A model generated the notes under the pieces. It saw only the letters and a list, made by a program, of their open reading frames with translations, was not told the origin of the DNA and searched no databases. From Limiplasma sp031549415 (lineage in GTDB: Bacteria > Bacillota > Clostridia > Christensenellales > Aristaeellaceae), in assembly GCA_031549415.1 (NCBI GenBank), contig JAVBPU010000004.1, positions 280,620 through 344,619 on the forward strand: a DNA stretch of 64,000 bases, read 5' to 3'. Positions within the stretch are counted from its first letter, which is position 1. Every line of letters starts with the position of its first letter. Both the position numbers and the translations under genes were made by a program. This document shows positions 14,497 to 22,936 of this stretch, one piece after another.

Positions 14497-16089
14497 TCAG
14501 CTTTTGAGCAATACGCCTGGGTTCTCGTTCAACCTGCCCGTGGCCTTGCCGCCCTCCACCACAGGGACACCGTTCACAAACACATGGACAACGCCCTTGG
14601 GCGGTTCGGGCCTGAGCACATTGCCTTCCAAGCGGTCCAGGTCAAAGCAGCTCACATCCGCAGCGTAGCCCTCTTTCAAATATCCCCGCTCCTTCAGGCC
14701 AAAGCGGTCTGCGGTGGCCCCGGTCATCTTCCGGATGGCCACGGGCAGAGGGTCTATTTTTTTGTCCCGGGCCAGCTGCAAAAACCGGGGGAAGGTGCCA
14801 TAGGCCGCCGCATTTTGTACGCCGCTTTGCTCCACCCAGGCATCGGTCATGTACAGCACGCCGGGGTGCTGGGCCAAGCGCTCAATGATTTCCTGGGTGT
14901 AGTAGCGGTCCATCAGCACCCGGCCATGGCCCTGCGACAGGTCCACCAGCTTCAAATAGGCGTCTAAATCGCTGACGCCCTCTTCTTTGGCAATTTGCGA
15001 AACCGTTTTGCCTTCGTAGGCCCGGTGCTCCGGGGAAATATAGGCGATCGTAATGTCCGAAAAATCAAAGCCCAGCAGCTTTTTGGTTACGCCGATCTCC
15101 AGGGCCAAACGAGCCCGCACGGCGGCGGAGCGCTTTTTCTCCAGGGAGAGGGGCAGGTACCAGGTGGGCAGCACCACGGTGATCACCGAGGCCCCGAAGG
15201 TACAGGCGTACATGTCAAACAGGAAGGAGTAGCCCTTCCCCCGGACCTCATCCATCATTTTCATGCAGCGGTCCACAGTGCCAAAGCTGCGCCTGCCTAC
15301 AAAAATCAAATGGGAAAATTGAAGCTTCACGCCGGTTTGCTGGCAAAGGTCGATGGCCTCCTGCAGGGCCCGCAGGTTGTGGGGCGGGCCGCCAAAGGGC
15401 AGTCCATAGGAGGTGGACACCGCGGAACAGGCCCGGGCATGAATGGTCAGCACCTTGCCGTGGTCCTTCACCACCTGGGCCAGGGCCTTTAACTCCTCAA
15501 AGGGCGCATAGCGGCCCGGCTCATACATCAGCCCCAGGGAAGCGCCGAAAGCGCCCTGGGCCATGCATGCATCCGCCTTGGCGCAAAGCTTGCTTAGCTC
15601 CTCCTTCGTCAGGGGGCGGTTTTCATAGCCGCTTAGACCAATGCGCAAGGTGCCGTGGCCCACCAATGTGGCCAGGTTCAGCGGAGCGGCGGGGTTGGCC
15701 TGCGCAAAACCCTCAAAGCTGGAGGCGTCCCCCTTCCCATTGACATGGAACAGGCCGCCTCCCACCAAGCTCTGGTGGGGCGTGCCCTTTTCATAGCCAA
15801 AGGGTGAAAAGCCGCAATTGCCGCCCACCTGGGTGGTGACCCCTTGCAGGGCAAAGGGCTCAAAAAACGCAGCCCCGTCGCCCATAAAAAACTCGTTATG
15901 GGAATGGGCATCCATGATCCCCGGCGTGATAATAAGGCCCTGGCAATCCAGGACCCGAGCGTCCGGGGGCACAGGCAAATCCTTGCCCAACGCCGCGATG
16001 CGGCCACTTTCCATCAGCAAATCCGCCTGAAAAGGCGCGCCGCCCGTGCCATCATACAGCGTTCCGCCGCGAAGCAATGTGGATGCCAT
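14497..16089 (-). CDS. N-acyl-D-amino-acid deacylase-type amidohydrolase, 530 aa
   Basis: The ATG at 16089 follows GAGGAGGAAGAAAC. The beta-sandwich start 'LLRGGTLYDGTG', the zinc motif 'DAHSHNEFF' near residue 60, 'VGGNCGFSPF' near 93 (the Cys ligand segment of D-aminoacylases) and 'TIHARACS' fit the D-aminoacylase branch of the amidohydrolase superfamily. 'SDAW'-like 'MTDAWVEQ' and the closing 'GYAADVSCFDLDRL' agree. It should hydrolyse N-acyl-D-amino acids or similar amides in the cytoplasm. It is transcribed alone, downstream of a terminator. Confidence 0.9.
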   Translation of the reverse strand: MASTLLRGGTLYDGTGGAPFQADLLMESGRIAALGKDLPVPPDARVLDCQGLIITPGIMDAHSHNEFFMGDGAAFFEPFALQGVTTQVGGNCGFSPFGYEKGTPHQSLVGGGLFHVNGKGDASSFEGFAQANPAAPLNLATLVGHGTLRIGLSGYENRPLTKEELSKLCAKADACMAQGAFGASLGLMYEPGRYAPFEELKALAQVVKDHGKVLTIHARACSAVSTSYGLPFGGPPHNLRALQEAIDLCQQTGVKLQFSHLIFVGRRSFGTVDRCMKMMDEVRGKGYSFLFDMYACTFGASVITVVLPTWYLPLSLEKKRSAAVRARLALEIGVTKKLLGFDFSDITIAYISPEHRAYEGKTVSQIAKEEGVSDLDAYLKLVDLSQGHGRVLMDRYYTQEIIERLAQHPGVLYMTDAWVEQSGVQNAAAYGTFPRFLQLARDKKIDPLPVAIRKMTGATADRFGLKERGYLKEGYAADVSCFDLDRLEGNVLRPEPPKGVVHVFVNGVPVVEGGKATGRLNENPGVLLKS

Positions 16090-16108
16090 GTTTCTTCCTC
16101 CTCTTTAC

Positions 16109-16170
16109 AAAAAACGCCTCACCCCTGGCGCCAGGCACATGCATGGTCCATGGGGTGAGACGCCTTTTTC
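16109..16170 (-). terminator. terminator of the secreted Gln/Pro-rich protein gene
   Basis: On the minus strand, a stem GCGTCTCACCCC / GGGGTGAGGCGT (one wobble) is followed by TTTTTT. It lies just downstream of the stop at 16179 and before the amidohydrolase start. Confidence 0.75.
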
Positions 16171-16178
16171 ATCAGCGC

Positions 16179-17294
16179 TTACAGTCCGCCCTCTGGCAAT
16201 GGAAAACCCTCCTGGGGGAACTGTCCTTCCACGGTCATTCCTTCCATAGGCTGTTCGCTCAGGGGTTGTCCCTCTGGGATTGGCTCCTCTGGGGGCTCTC
16301 CTTCCAGGATCGCCTGAGGAGGCGCTTCCGGCAAGGGCGCCCACGAGGATTCCTGCCCATGCTGGGGTCCCTGCTGGGTCGCCTCCGGCAGCCAAGTCTG
16401 CTGGGCTTCCATCAGGTTTTGGTTCCAGAGCGCCCATTGCTGTTGCAAGGCAGGGTCGCCGGGGTCATAGGTCATCGGCGACAGGCTGGCCGGATCGTAG
16501 CTCAGCTGCATAGGCATATACAGCAGCACCGTGTTCGCCCCGTTCACATCCATGGGCTGGCCCACCTGATAGGCAGGCTCCGTCATGTACGCCGGGTCCA
16601 CAGTCGTCAGGCTGCCCACATCCCGTATGCAATAAATACTGCACTGATACACATCCACAGAAGCCCCGCTTTGAAAGGCCAGCATCACCGTCAGGGAATC
16701 TCCCTGCAACGTCACGGTGGCCTGCCCCACCCAAAAACTGCTGCTGGCGCACAGGGGAATGACCATGCTGCCCTGGGTCCGAAGCGCGGCAAGGTCCACC
16801 ATGGTGCCCATCAGCCAATCCTGTGTTAGGGCCGGGTTCAAATCCCGCAGTCGCACGCCATAGCTGCAAGCGCTATTGTCTTGGAGGCGGGGCTGCAAAT
16901 GCATGAAGGGCATAGCATACACCCATTCCCCCACATAGAGCGTCACCAGGTAGGGCACCGTACGGTTGCCTGCATAGGGCAGATAGAGGGTGCCGCTGTC
17001 AAAGGTGCCGCTTTGGTATCCGTAATTTTTGTCAAGAATCAGCGTTTGGGTGTCCATCTGCATCAACGTGAGGCGCACCTGGGCCGCAAATTCCGGAGAA
17101 TCGCTGATGTATTTTTGCACACAGATGGCCGCCGCATCAGAGGAAAGATGCTCCGCCACATAGTCATCGCTGCGCAACTGGTCCATATCCAACCGGTCTA
17201 CGCTGAGAAAAAAGCAGTCCTCCGCCAAGGCCGGGGATGCCAAACAAAACGCTAAAATCGCACCCAAAAATAAGGAAAGCATCCGTTTGATCAT
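16179..17294 (-). CDS. secreted protein of unknown function with Pro/Gln/Glu-rich tail, 371 aa
   Basis: The ATG at 17294 gives a clear signal peptide (hydrophobic to about residue 20, cleavage near PALAE). Residues 25-270 are a beta-rich extracellular domain with no family I recognise ('YVGEWVYAMPF', 'ASVDVYQCSIYC'). From about 285 the chain is low complexity, rich in Gln, Pro and Glu with repeated 'EG-P' units (EGEPPEE, EGQPLSE, EGQFPQEG), probably disordered and possibly wall-associated. It is transcribed alone, with a terminator after it. A role at the cell surface is likely; nothing more can be said. Confidence 0.8.
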   Translation of the reverse strand: MIKRMLSLFLGAILAFCLASPALAEDCFFLSVDRLDMDQLRSDDYVAEHLSSDAAAICVQKYISDSPEFAAQVRLTLMQMDTQTLILDKNYGYQSGTFDSGTLYLPYAGNRTVPYLVTLYVGEWVYAMPFMHLQPRLQDNSACSYGVRLRDLNPALTQDWLMGTMVDLAALRTQGSMVIPLCASSSFWVGQATVTLQGDSLTVMLAFQSGASVDVYQCSIYCIRDVGSLTTVDPAYMTEPAYQVGQPMDVNGANTVLLYMPMQLSYDPASLSPMTYDPGDPALQQQWALWNQNLMEAQQTWLPEATQQGPQHGQESSWAPLPEAPPQAILEGEPPEEPIPEGQPLSEQPMEGMTVEGQFPQEGFPLPEGGL

Positions 17295-17627
17295 CTTGGC
17301 GTAACTCCTTTGGTCCCTTCACAATTACCCTTGAAAAGGATACACTATCCAAACGGCCTTTGTCTATGTTTTCTTCCGCATTGGGAATGTTTTTTTACGG
17401 GATAAAATTGGCAAAAAAGAACCGGGGGAAGGGGCATATTGATATCTTATGCGGTTTTGTTCTGCTTTTCAATAGGATTTCACGATTGTAACACATTCGT
17501 AATAAACTCTTTACTTTTTGGAAATCATTTGCTATACTACCTCTATCATGCAGGGCAGAGCGCCGCTCTCCCTATGGTTTGCGGGTTTCCCCGCATGACC
17601 CTCTGAATCGCGAAGGAGGTTTCCCCT
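17295..17627. other. divergent intergenic region upstream of two secreted-protein genes
   Basis: This 333-nt AT-richer gap separates the leftward 371-aa secreted protein gene from the rightward peptidoglycan-binding gene. It contains a strong rightward promoter (listed separately) and the GGAGG ribosome site before 17628. A GGATA-CAC-TATCC inverted repeat at about 17339-17351 lies where the leftward promoter should be. I see no RNA gene in it. Confidence 0.6.
17510..17538 (+). promoter_or_regulatory. sigma-A promoter of the peptidoglycan-binding protein gene
   Basis: TTTACT at 17510, 17 bp, TATACT at 17533. A 5' leader of about 80 nt runs to the ATG at 17628. Confidence 0.65.
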
Positions 17628-19334
17628 ATGTACAAAAACCCCGGAAGTCTGAGGCGGTTCGCCGCGTTTCTTTTGGCGGCCTTGCTGCTTCTCTCCTTGG
17701 CCTTCCCGGCCTTGGCAACCCGCTACAGCACGTTGGAATTTGGTTCCCGCGGCTCGGAAGTGTTGCAACTGCAAAAGGCTTTGCAAGCACTGGGGTTTGA
17801 CCCGGAAGGCACCGATGGCAAGTTTGGCCGTGGAACGGAAAACGCCGTAAAGGCTTTCCAGTCCAGCAAAGGCCTGGAAGCGGATGGCAAGGCGGGCAGC
17901 CTGACTCTAACGGCGCTGTATGAATCCGCCGGTGAGCAAAGCGCCTCTTCCGCCGACTCCTCCAGCGCGTCCGGCGCATCTGGCAATGCCACCAATCCCA
18001 ACACCCTAAAATATGGGGATAGGGGCAGCCGCGTGACCGATTTGCAGCAGAAGCTGGTGGCCCTTGGCTATAACACCAACGGCGTGGATGGCAGCTTTGG
18101 CGCCGGAACCCAACGGGCGGTCATCGCCTTCCAAAAAGCCACCAAAATCAAGGCGGACGGCTTGGCCGGCAGCAAAACCCTGGAATTGTTGGAACAGCAG
18201 GCGGCCAACGCCGGTTCCAACAGTTCCGCAAGCTCCAATAACTCCGGCAGCAGCGGTTCCGGCACGAACAGCTCCAGCGCTTCCGGCAATTTTAGCCGTA
18301 CCCTCCGCAGGGGGTATACTGGCCAGGATGTGAAGGATGTACAAGCCCAGTTGAAAACCCTGGGGTATTATAGCGGCAGCGTGGACGGCGTGTATGGCTC
18401 CGGCTCCATCGAAGGCGTGCGGGCTTTTCAAAGGGCCCATGGATTAGAGGCCGATGGCCTGGTTGGCAGCGCCACCTTCGCAAAGTTGTTCAGCTCCAGC
18501 GCCACTCCCTCTGGGGATAATTCTGGCTCTTCCAATTCCTCCGGCTCGTCTGACTCTTCCGGTTCCTCCGGTGACACTTCCTCCACCTCCGGCGCTTACA
18601 TTACCCTGCGGGAAGGCTCCCAGGGCGCGGATGTACGGACCCTGCAAAAGGCGCTCAACGACCTGGGCTACACCTGCTCGGTGGACGGCTCCTACGGCCC
18701 TGGCACCAAGGCGGCGGTGGCGGCCTTCCAGAAGCAGAACGGCCTCGACGCGGACGGCGTGGCGGGCGCGGGTACCCAGAGCAAGCTCTACAGCGGTTCC
18801 GCCAAAGTGGCGGACCCCAGTGAACCCATCACCCCCACCACTCCTACCAACACGGATTCTCTGGAACCCGGCGCAGGCGCAGCGGATGGCCCCAGCACCA
18901 GCTCCGTGAGGCTGCTGCACTGGTTTAACGAAGTCAAGCCCAGCATCAAGAGTGGGCAAACCATCGCAATCTTTGATCCGGCCACGAATCTGCAATGGAA
19001 CCTGAAGCTTTACAGCCTGGGCCGCCACGCGGACAGCGAGCCCAAAACCCTGCAAGATACCCAAATCATGTATAAAGCCTTTGGATACACCAACACCTGG
19101 AACCCCAAGCCCGTGTATGTGCAGCTTCCCAGCGGCACCTGGGTGCTGGCTTCCATGCACAACACGCCTCACCTCTCCGGCTCCATCAAAGACAACGGCT
19201 TTGACGGCCACCTGTGCGTCCACTTCCTGCGCGATATGGCGGAAACCCAGCAAAACGACCCCAACTATGGCGTGCAAAACCAAAACACCATCCGCAAAAA
19301 GTGGAAGGAAATGACTGGCGAAGTGGTGAACTAA
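17628..19334 (+). CDS. secreted protein with four peptidoglycan-binding repeats and a C-terminal domain, 568 aa
   Basis: The ATG at 17628 follows AAGGAGG. There is a signal peptide to about residue 30 (FPALA). Four PG_binding_1 units start near residues 36, 125, 225 and 325, each with the pattern 'G..G..V..LQ..L..LGY....DG.FG..T..AV.AFQ', joined by Ser/Gly-rich linkers. The last ~140 residues form a separate domain ('WFNEVKPSIKSGQTI', 'FDPATNLQWNLKLY', 'DGHLCVHFLRD'). Its GHLCVHF Cys/His pair is reminiscent of, but not the same as, the SHGC motif of L,D-transpeptidases. The protein should sit in the wall; the C-terminal domain may be a wall-modifying enzyme of unclear type. It ends directly against a palindromic element. 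Confidence 0.9.
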   Translation: MYKNPGSLRRFAAFLLAALLLLSLAFPALATRYSTLEFGSRGSEVLQLQKALQALGFDPEGTDGKFGRGTENAVKAFQSSKGLEADGKAGSLTLTALYESAGEQSASSADSSSASGASGNATNPNTLKYGDRGSRVTDLQQKLVALGYNTNGVDGSFGAGTQRAVIAFQKATKIKADGLAGSKTLELLEQQAANAGSNSSASSNNSGSSGSGTNSSSASGNFSRTLRRGYTGQDVKDVQAQLKTLGYYSGSVDGVYGSGSIEGVRAFQRAHGLEADGLVGSATFAKLFSSSATPSGDNSGSSNSSGSSDSSGSSGDTSSTSGAYITLREGSQGADVRTLQKALNDLGYTCSVDGSYGPGTKAAVAAFQKQNGLDADGVAGAGTQSKLYSGSAKVADPSEPITPTTPTNTDSLEPGAGAADGPSTSSVRLLHWFNEVKPSIKSGQTIAIFDPATNLQWNLKLYSLGRHADSEPKTLQDTQIMYKAFGYTNTWNPKPVYVQLPSGTWVLASMHNTPHLSGSIKDNGFDGHLCVHFLRDMAETQQNDPNYGVQNQNTIRKKWKEMTGEVVN

Positions 19335-19494
19335 TACTACTCTCCATTCAAAACGCGATGAAATTTGCGAGGATTTTTGTTTGCCGACAAGGAGCGGGAG
19401 CGAGGCGTAGCCAGCAGCTACGTTGAGCGACAGCGACGCAGGCGGCAGGGAAAAAGACCGCAAATTTGTCGTGGTTTTGAGTGGAGAGTAGTAT
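19334..19494. repeat. 161-bp palindromic element with 36-bp imperfect terminal inverted repeats
   Basis: The left arm 19334-19369 and right arm 19459-19494 are inverted copies matching at 29 of 36 positions. They start with ATACTACTCTCCA and end with AAATTTGCG inside. The left end begins on the last base of the stop codon of the peptidoglycan-binding gene. The middle is GC-rich and includes a small GTAGC/GCTAC hairpin. There is no coding content. It fits a non-autonomous transposable element (MITE) or large REP-type unit. Confidence 0.75.
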
Positions 19495-19528
19495 AAGGGA
19501 AAGGGCAGAACCACAAGGAATACCCTTC

Positions 19529-19567
19529 AAAAAGCGTCGTTTGCCAGAAAGCATGCGACGCTTTTTT
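19529..19567 (+). terminator. Rho-independent terminator
   Basis: Stem AGCGTCG / CGACGCT, extended by A/T pairing, is followed by TTTTTT. It lies after the palindromic element, so it would end transcription of the peptidoglycan-binding gene read through the element. Confidence 0.75.
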
Positions 19568-19699
19568 GCGTTGAGCGTGGGTGCGCTGGTGCGAATCTCC
19601 AAGAAAAGGAAGAATCGGTAGGCTTGTTACGTTATAATTCGCAATGGAAGGGATTTGCGTTAGCCAATCCTTTTGTTCCTGAACAAAGGAGGGATACCG

Positions 19700-20659
19700 A
19701 TGAAACGAATCCTAGGATGGCTGCTGTTTATGGCACTGCTTCTGCCTGGCATGGCCCTGGGCGTCCAGGAGACGCCGGGCGCGCCGGAAGTGATCACCCC
19801 GGGCTTTTCTTATTACACCCTGGGTACGGAAGCAGGCAGATTTGTACGCCTGCAAGAAAACCGCGCCGAGGTGGCGGGAGGCCTGTTCCTTTTAGAGGAT
19901 GGCTATCTGAGCACCGCCTATGAGCGGGACGGCGATGTAATCTCCCCTCATCCCGCCGGAAAACCGTTGGTCTGCCTGAACAGCGACCTCAGCACCCGCT
20001 GGACCCTGGAGGACGAGCGGTTGACAGGCGCTTGGTACATGGACTTGATCGAACTCCCGGACGCACTGGTGTTGGGCTGGGAGCGTTCCCTACCGGACGT
20101 GGGCCAAGTCTCTTCCATCCTGGTGGTTGAGAAGGACACGGGCGTCATCCGCTGGCAGGCCGAGGGCCAGCCCATGGCGGGAAATGAATTGGTGTGGATC
20201 GGCGAATGCCGGGCGGATGCCAGCGGCAACCTTCTGGTGGGCTCCAACGGCGACCTTCGCGGCACAAAAGCAGGTTCCGGCACGCTTTCGCTGCTGGATA
20301 GCAAGGATGGTTCGTTGCTTTGGTCGAAGGAATATCAAACGGACTACGGCATGATTTCCATCTCGGACCTTTGCCCGCTGGGCGATGGATGGATCATCTC
20401 CGGGATGCGGGAAAAGGACCGGATTCTTCTGTATGCCGATTCTCAAGGGGAGGCCCAAGCCTATTTTACCCTTCGCCCCTGGGACGAGGGCTATGATTCT
20501 ACTTACCTGCGGTTGATGCCAGTATCAAAAGAGGTGGTATACCTGGGCGGCTGGGAACTGGAGGGAAAGGTTGGCCTGGTGGAGGACCCCAACTACAACC
20601 GCACGCTGTATATGATGCGCATGACGGAAGAAACCTTTCTGAATAAAAAGGCCCAGTAA
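19700..20659 (+). CDS. secreted beta-propeller-like protein of unknown function, 319 aa
   Basis: The start is the ATG at 19700, preceded by AAAGGAGGGATACC. The signal peptide runs to about residue 20 (LPGMALG). The rest consists of repeated strands with closing units such as 'LLDSKDGSLLWSKEY', 'VVEKDTGVIRWQAEG' and 'LNSDLSTRWTLED'. This is the dG..W pattern of PQQ/WD40-like beta propellers. No catalytic residues stand out. A TATAAT box at 19633 lies about 60 nt upstream with a weak -35. It is followed by a terminator and then the sigma/anti-sigma operon. Probably an extracellular binding or structural protein. Confidence 0.78.
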   Translation: MKRILGWLLFMALLLPGMALGVQETPGAPEVITPGFSYYTLGTEAGRFVRLQENRAEVAGGLFLLEDGYLSTAYERDGDVISPHPAGKPLVCLNSDLSTRWTLEDERLTGAWYMDLIELPDALVLGWERSLPDVGQVSSILVVEKDTGVIRWQAEGQPMAGNELVWIGECRADASGNLLVGSNGDLRGTKAGSGTLSLLDSKDGSLLWSKEYQTDYGMISISDLCPLGDGWIISGMREKDRILLYADSQGEAQAYFTLRPWDEGYDSTYLRLMPVSKEVVYLGGWELEGKVGLVEDPNYNRTLYMMRMTEETFLNKKAQ

Positions 20660-20705
20660 GCAAACCGGGCTGAATCAGCGTAGGCGTGGAGGGTTTGCAG
20701 CTTTT

Positions 20706-20732
20706 AAGAAGTCCGGCAGGGCTTCTTTTTTC
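20706..20732 (+). terminator. terminator after the beta-propeller-like gene
   Basis: Stem AAGAAGTCC / GGGCTTCTT (one wobble, loop GGCA) is followed by TTTTTT. Confidence 0.8.
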
Positions 20733-20825
20733 CGTTGTAGAGGTTATGATACTCTGGAGAAAGAAAAAAGTTCTGAATGGTTTCCCTCTTTTGCTGTGTC
20801 TAATCCTATGAAGGGAGGCTTACCA

Positions 20826-21347
20826 GTGACTTCAATCACATCCAAGGCTGTACTGGACGAGATGGACTTGAGCCGAATGCTTTCCCTCTATGGGGACGAT
20901 CTTTTGAGGGTTTGCTTTGTGTATCTGCGAGACTATCACTTGGCGGAGGACGCTTTGCAGGACACCTTTGAAAAAGCGATCAAATCCTATGCCCGCTTTC
21001 GCGGAGACTGTGGGGAAAAGACCTGGCTGACCCGCATTGCCATCAATGTGTGCAAAAACCAATTGCGCGCGCCCTGGCATCGGAAACGGGTGGAGGACGA
21101 AAGCTTCCTGGCCCAAGGGTCCGTGGCGCAAAACCCAGCGGATGGCTGGGACCCTTCGTTGCTGGTCGCCGTTTCCCGGCTTGCGCCCAAGTACAAGGAA
21201 GTTGTGCTCTTGTTCTACTACGAGGAAATGAAACTGAAAGAGATCGCGGCGGCGCTGCGCATTCCCGAGGCCACGGTTTCCACCCGGCTGGCCCGGGCGC
21301 GGGCTCAGCTGAAAGAAACGGCAAAGGAGTGGTACGATGGCGAATAA
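20826..21347 (+). CDS. ECF-type RNA polymerase sigma factor, 173 aa
   Basis: The start is the GTG at 20826, 7 nt after GAAGGGAGG; the earlier in-frame ATG at 20796 has no ribosome site. Region 2 ('DLLRVCFVYLRDYHLAEDALQDTFEKAIKSY') and region 4 ('LKEIAAALRIPEATVSTRLARAR') are typical of small extracytoplasmic-function sigma factors. It should direct RNA polymerase to stress or envelope promoters and be held by the membrane protein encoded next, whose start overlaps its stop by 11 nt. The target promoters are unknown. Confidence 0.94.
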   Translation: MTSITSKAVLDEMDLSRMLSLYGDDLLRVCFVYLRDYHLAEDALQDTFEKAIKSYARFRGDCGEKTWLTRIAINVCKNQLRAPWHRKRVEDESFLAQGSVAQNPADGWDPSLLVAVSRLAPKYKEVVLLFYYEEMKLKEIAAALRIPEATVSTRLARARAQLKETAKEWYDGE

Positions 21348-22758
21348 ATCTGTAAAGGCCGCGCTGGATGAACAATTGGCGGGCATCACGGTAAGCCCGC
21401 AGCTGGAAAAAAGAATCCTGGCGCTTCCCAACGCCCGGCAAAAAGCCAGGCGGCGTTCCATGGTGGCCCTGGTCGTGGTCTTGCTATTGCTGTTTGCCTT
21501 GACAGGATTTGCGGCCACCAGTTCCAGCTTTCAGACGCTTTTGATGCGGGTTGGGGATGAAATCGCCCACATGCTGCAGCCCATTGAGCTGGTCTCGGAA
21601 TCCAACGGCATCCGCATGGAGGTGGTGGCCGCCATGAGTGATGACCACAGCGCCGTGGCCTATTTCACCCTGCAGGACCTGACGGGCCAAGAACGCCTGA
21701 AGGGGCTGATTGATCCATACGATTGCCGCATCGAAGGCACCTACGTCACCAACACGCGCACAGCCACCTATGATGAGGACCGGCAAACCGCTATGCTGAG
21801 CGTTCTTTGCTATGGCGGAGAAAGCCTGTACGGGCGGAAGGTAACCTTTGCCCTGCATTCTTTCCTGGCGGGGCGCACGGAGTATGATGACATTCCTGTT
21901 GACCTTTCCCTGAGCGCCTTCCAGGATGAAACCGACGCCGTTTGGCTGGCAAAGGACATCATTGCGGGCTATGGCTATCGTGATCTTGATGAAATCACAA
22001 GAGATGCGGGCCTCAAGATTCTCCCGCCCAATCAGATGCGCATTCCCGTCCCCGGCGTCGATTTCGCCTACATTTCCAATATCGGCGTGGTGGAGGGCCG
22101 CCTCCACGTGCAAGTCTGCTTTCCCAAAAAGCAATACACCCCCTTCCAGCCCGACATCATGAACCAAAACATGGACGACCACGGGGAAGTCTGGCTTTTG
22201 GGGGCTGACGGCCCATCAGCCCAGCGAGAATACAGCGCTCTTTCTGTTTCCTTCGCCGTGGATGAGCAAGGGGAACTGTGCAGCGCGGGCTACAGTATGA
22301 AGGACATCCATACCCCCCCTTCGGACAAAGTGCATTATCAAGAATACGTATTCGCGGGGAAGCCGGACCTAGCGCCCTATACGTTGCGCGGGAGCTTTGC
22401 CACCAACCGGGCCTATATCACAGGGGACTGGAACGTCACTTTCCGGCTTGAAGCCGTAAAGGCCTACAAACAAGCGGATTGCGATATTGATGTGGGCACG
22501 GCGCGCATCCGCACCGTGATGGTTTCCCCTATGGGCTGGACCCTCATCGGTGAAAAGAAAGACCCGGATGCCGAGGTACAGGCAACGATGCTGGTGAACC
22601 GAAAAGATGGCTCCCAGGAAAGCTTTGCCATCATGGCGACCATCAACGATGGAACCCACTTTGAATACCACGATATTTCAGAAAAGCCGCTGGATATCGG
22701 GCAAATACAAGAGGTATCCATCCATGGGCAGGCCGTGCATCTGGTGGGAAAACAGTAA
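21337..22758 (+). CDS. DUF4179-type membrane anti-sigma factor, 473 aa
   Basis: It overlaps the sigma gene by 11 nt and is translationally coupled. A cytoplasmic N-terminus of ~40 residues is followed by one membrane helix at about 42-60 ('MVALVVVLLLLFALTGFAA') and a large extracellular beta-rich part. 'LVSESNGIRMEVVAAMSDDHSAVAYFTLQDL' is characteristic of DUF4179 proteins that pair with ECF sigma factors in Clostridia and Bacilli. It should bind the sigma factor inside and sense an envelope signal outside. No further gene of the unit follows. Confidence 0.88.
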   Translation: MANKSVKAALDEQLAGITVSPQLEKRILALPNARQKARRRSMVALVVVLLLLFALTGFAATSSSFQTLLMRVGDEIAHMLQPIELVSESNGIRMEVVAAMSDDHSAVAYFTLQDLTGQERLKGLIDPYDCRIEGTYVTNTRTATYDEDRQTAMLSVLCYGGESLYGRKVTFALHSFLAGRTEYDDIPVDLSLSAFQDETDAVWLAKDIIAGYGYRDLDEITRDAGLKILPPNQMRIPVPGVDFAYISNIGVVEGRLHVQVCFPKKQYTPFQPDIMNQNMDDHGEVWLLGADGPSAQREYSALSVSFAVDEQGELCSAGYSMKDIHTPPSDKVHYQEYVFAGKPDLAPYTLRGSFATNRAYITGDWNVTFRLEAVKAYKQADCDIDVGTARIRTVMVSPMGWTLIGEKKDPDAEVQATMLVNRKDGSQESFAIMATINDGTHFEYHDISEKPLDIGQIQEVSIHGQAVHLVGKQ

Positions 22759-22814
22759 CCAGCATGATGCTGGACCCCATTGGCTACGCTCCTGGGTCCG
22801 CATCACCACGAATG

Positions 22815-22836
22815 ATGCACAACCGGTTTTGTGCAT
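22815..22836. promoter_or_regulatory. 22-bp palindrome, possible operator
   Basis: ATGCACAA-CCGGTT-TTGTGCAT is a perfect 8-bp inverted repeat about 20-30 nt upstream of AT-rich -10-like sequence (TATAGT / GATATA near 22859-22878). It sits in front of the Cys-rich cupin gene and may be a repressor site. It has no T-run, so it is not a terminator. Confidence 0.45.
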
Positions 22837-22936
22837 GGCAAACGCACGTATGTATGCATATAGTATAGGATGATATAGGGAGTGGCGCAGGCCTACCTGC
22901 GCGATTCCCCGGCCTTTGTGGCTGTAGAAAGGATGT

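Noticed and set aside
18444..19514. 356-codon minus-strand frame over the peptidoglycan-binding gene
   Set aside because: It mirrors the Gly/Ser-rich linkers of the real gene and crosses into the palindromic element.
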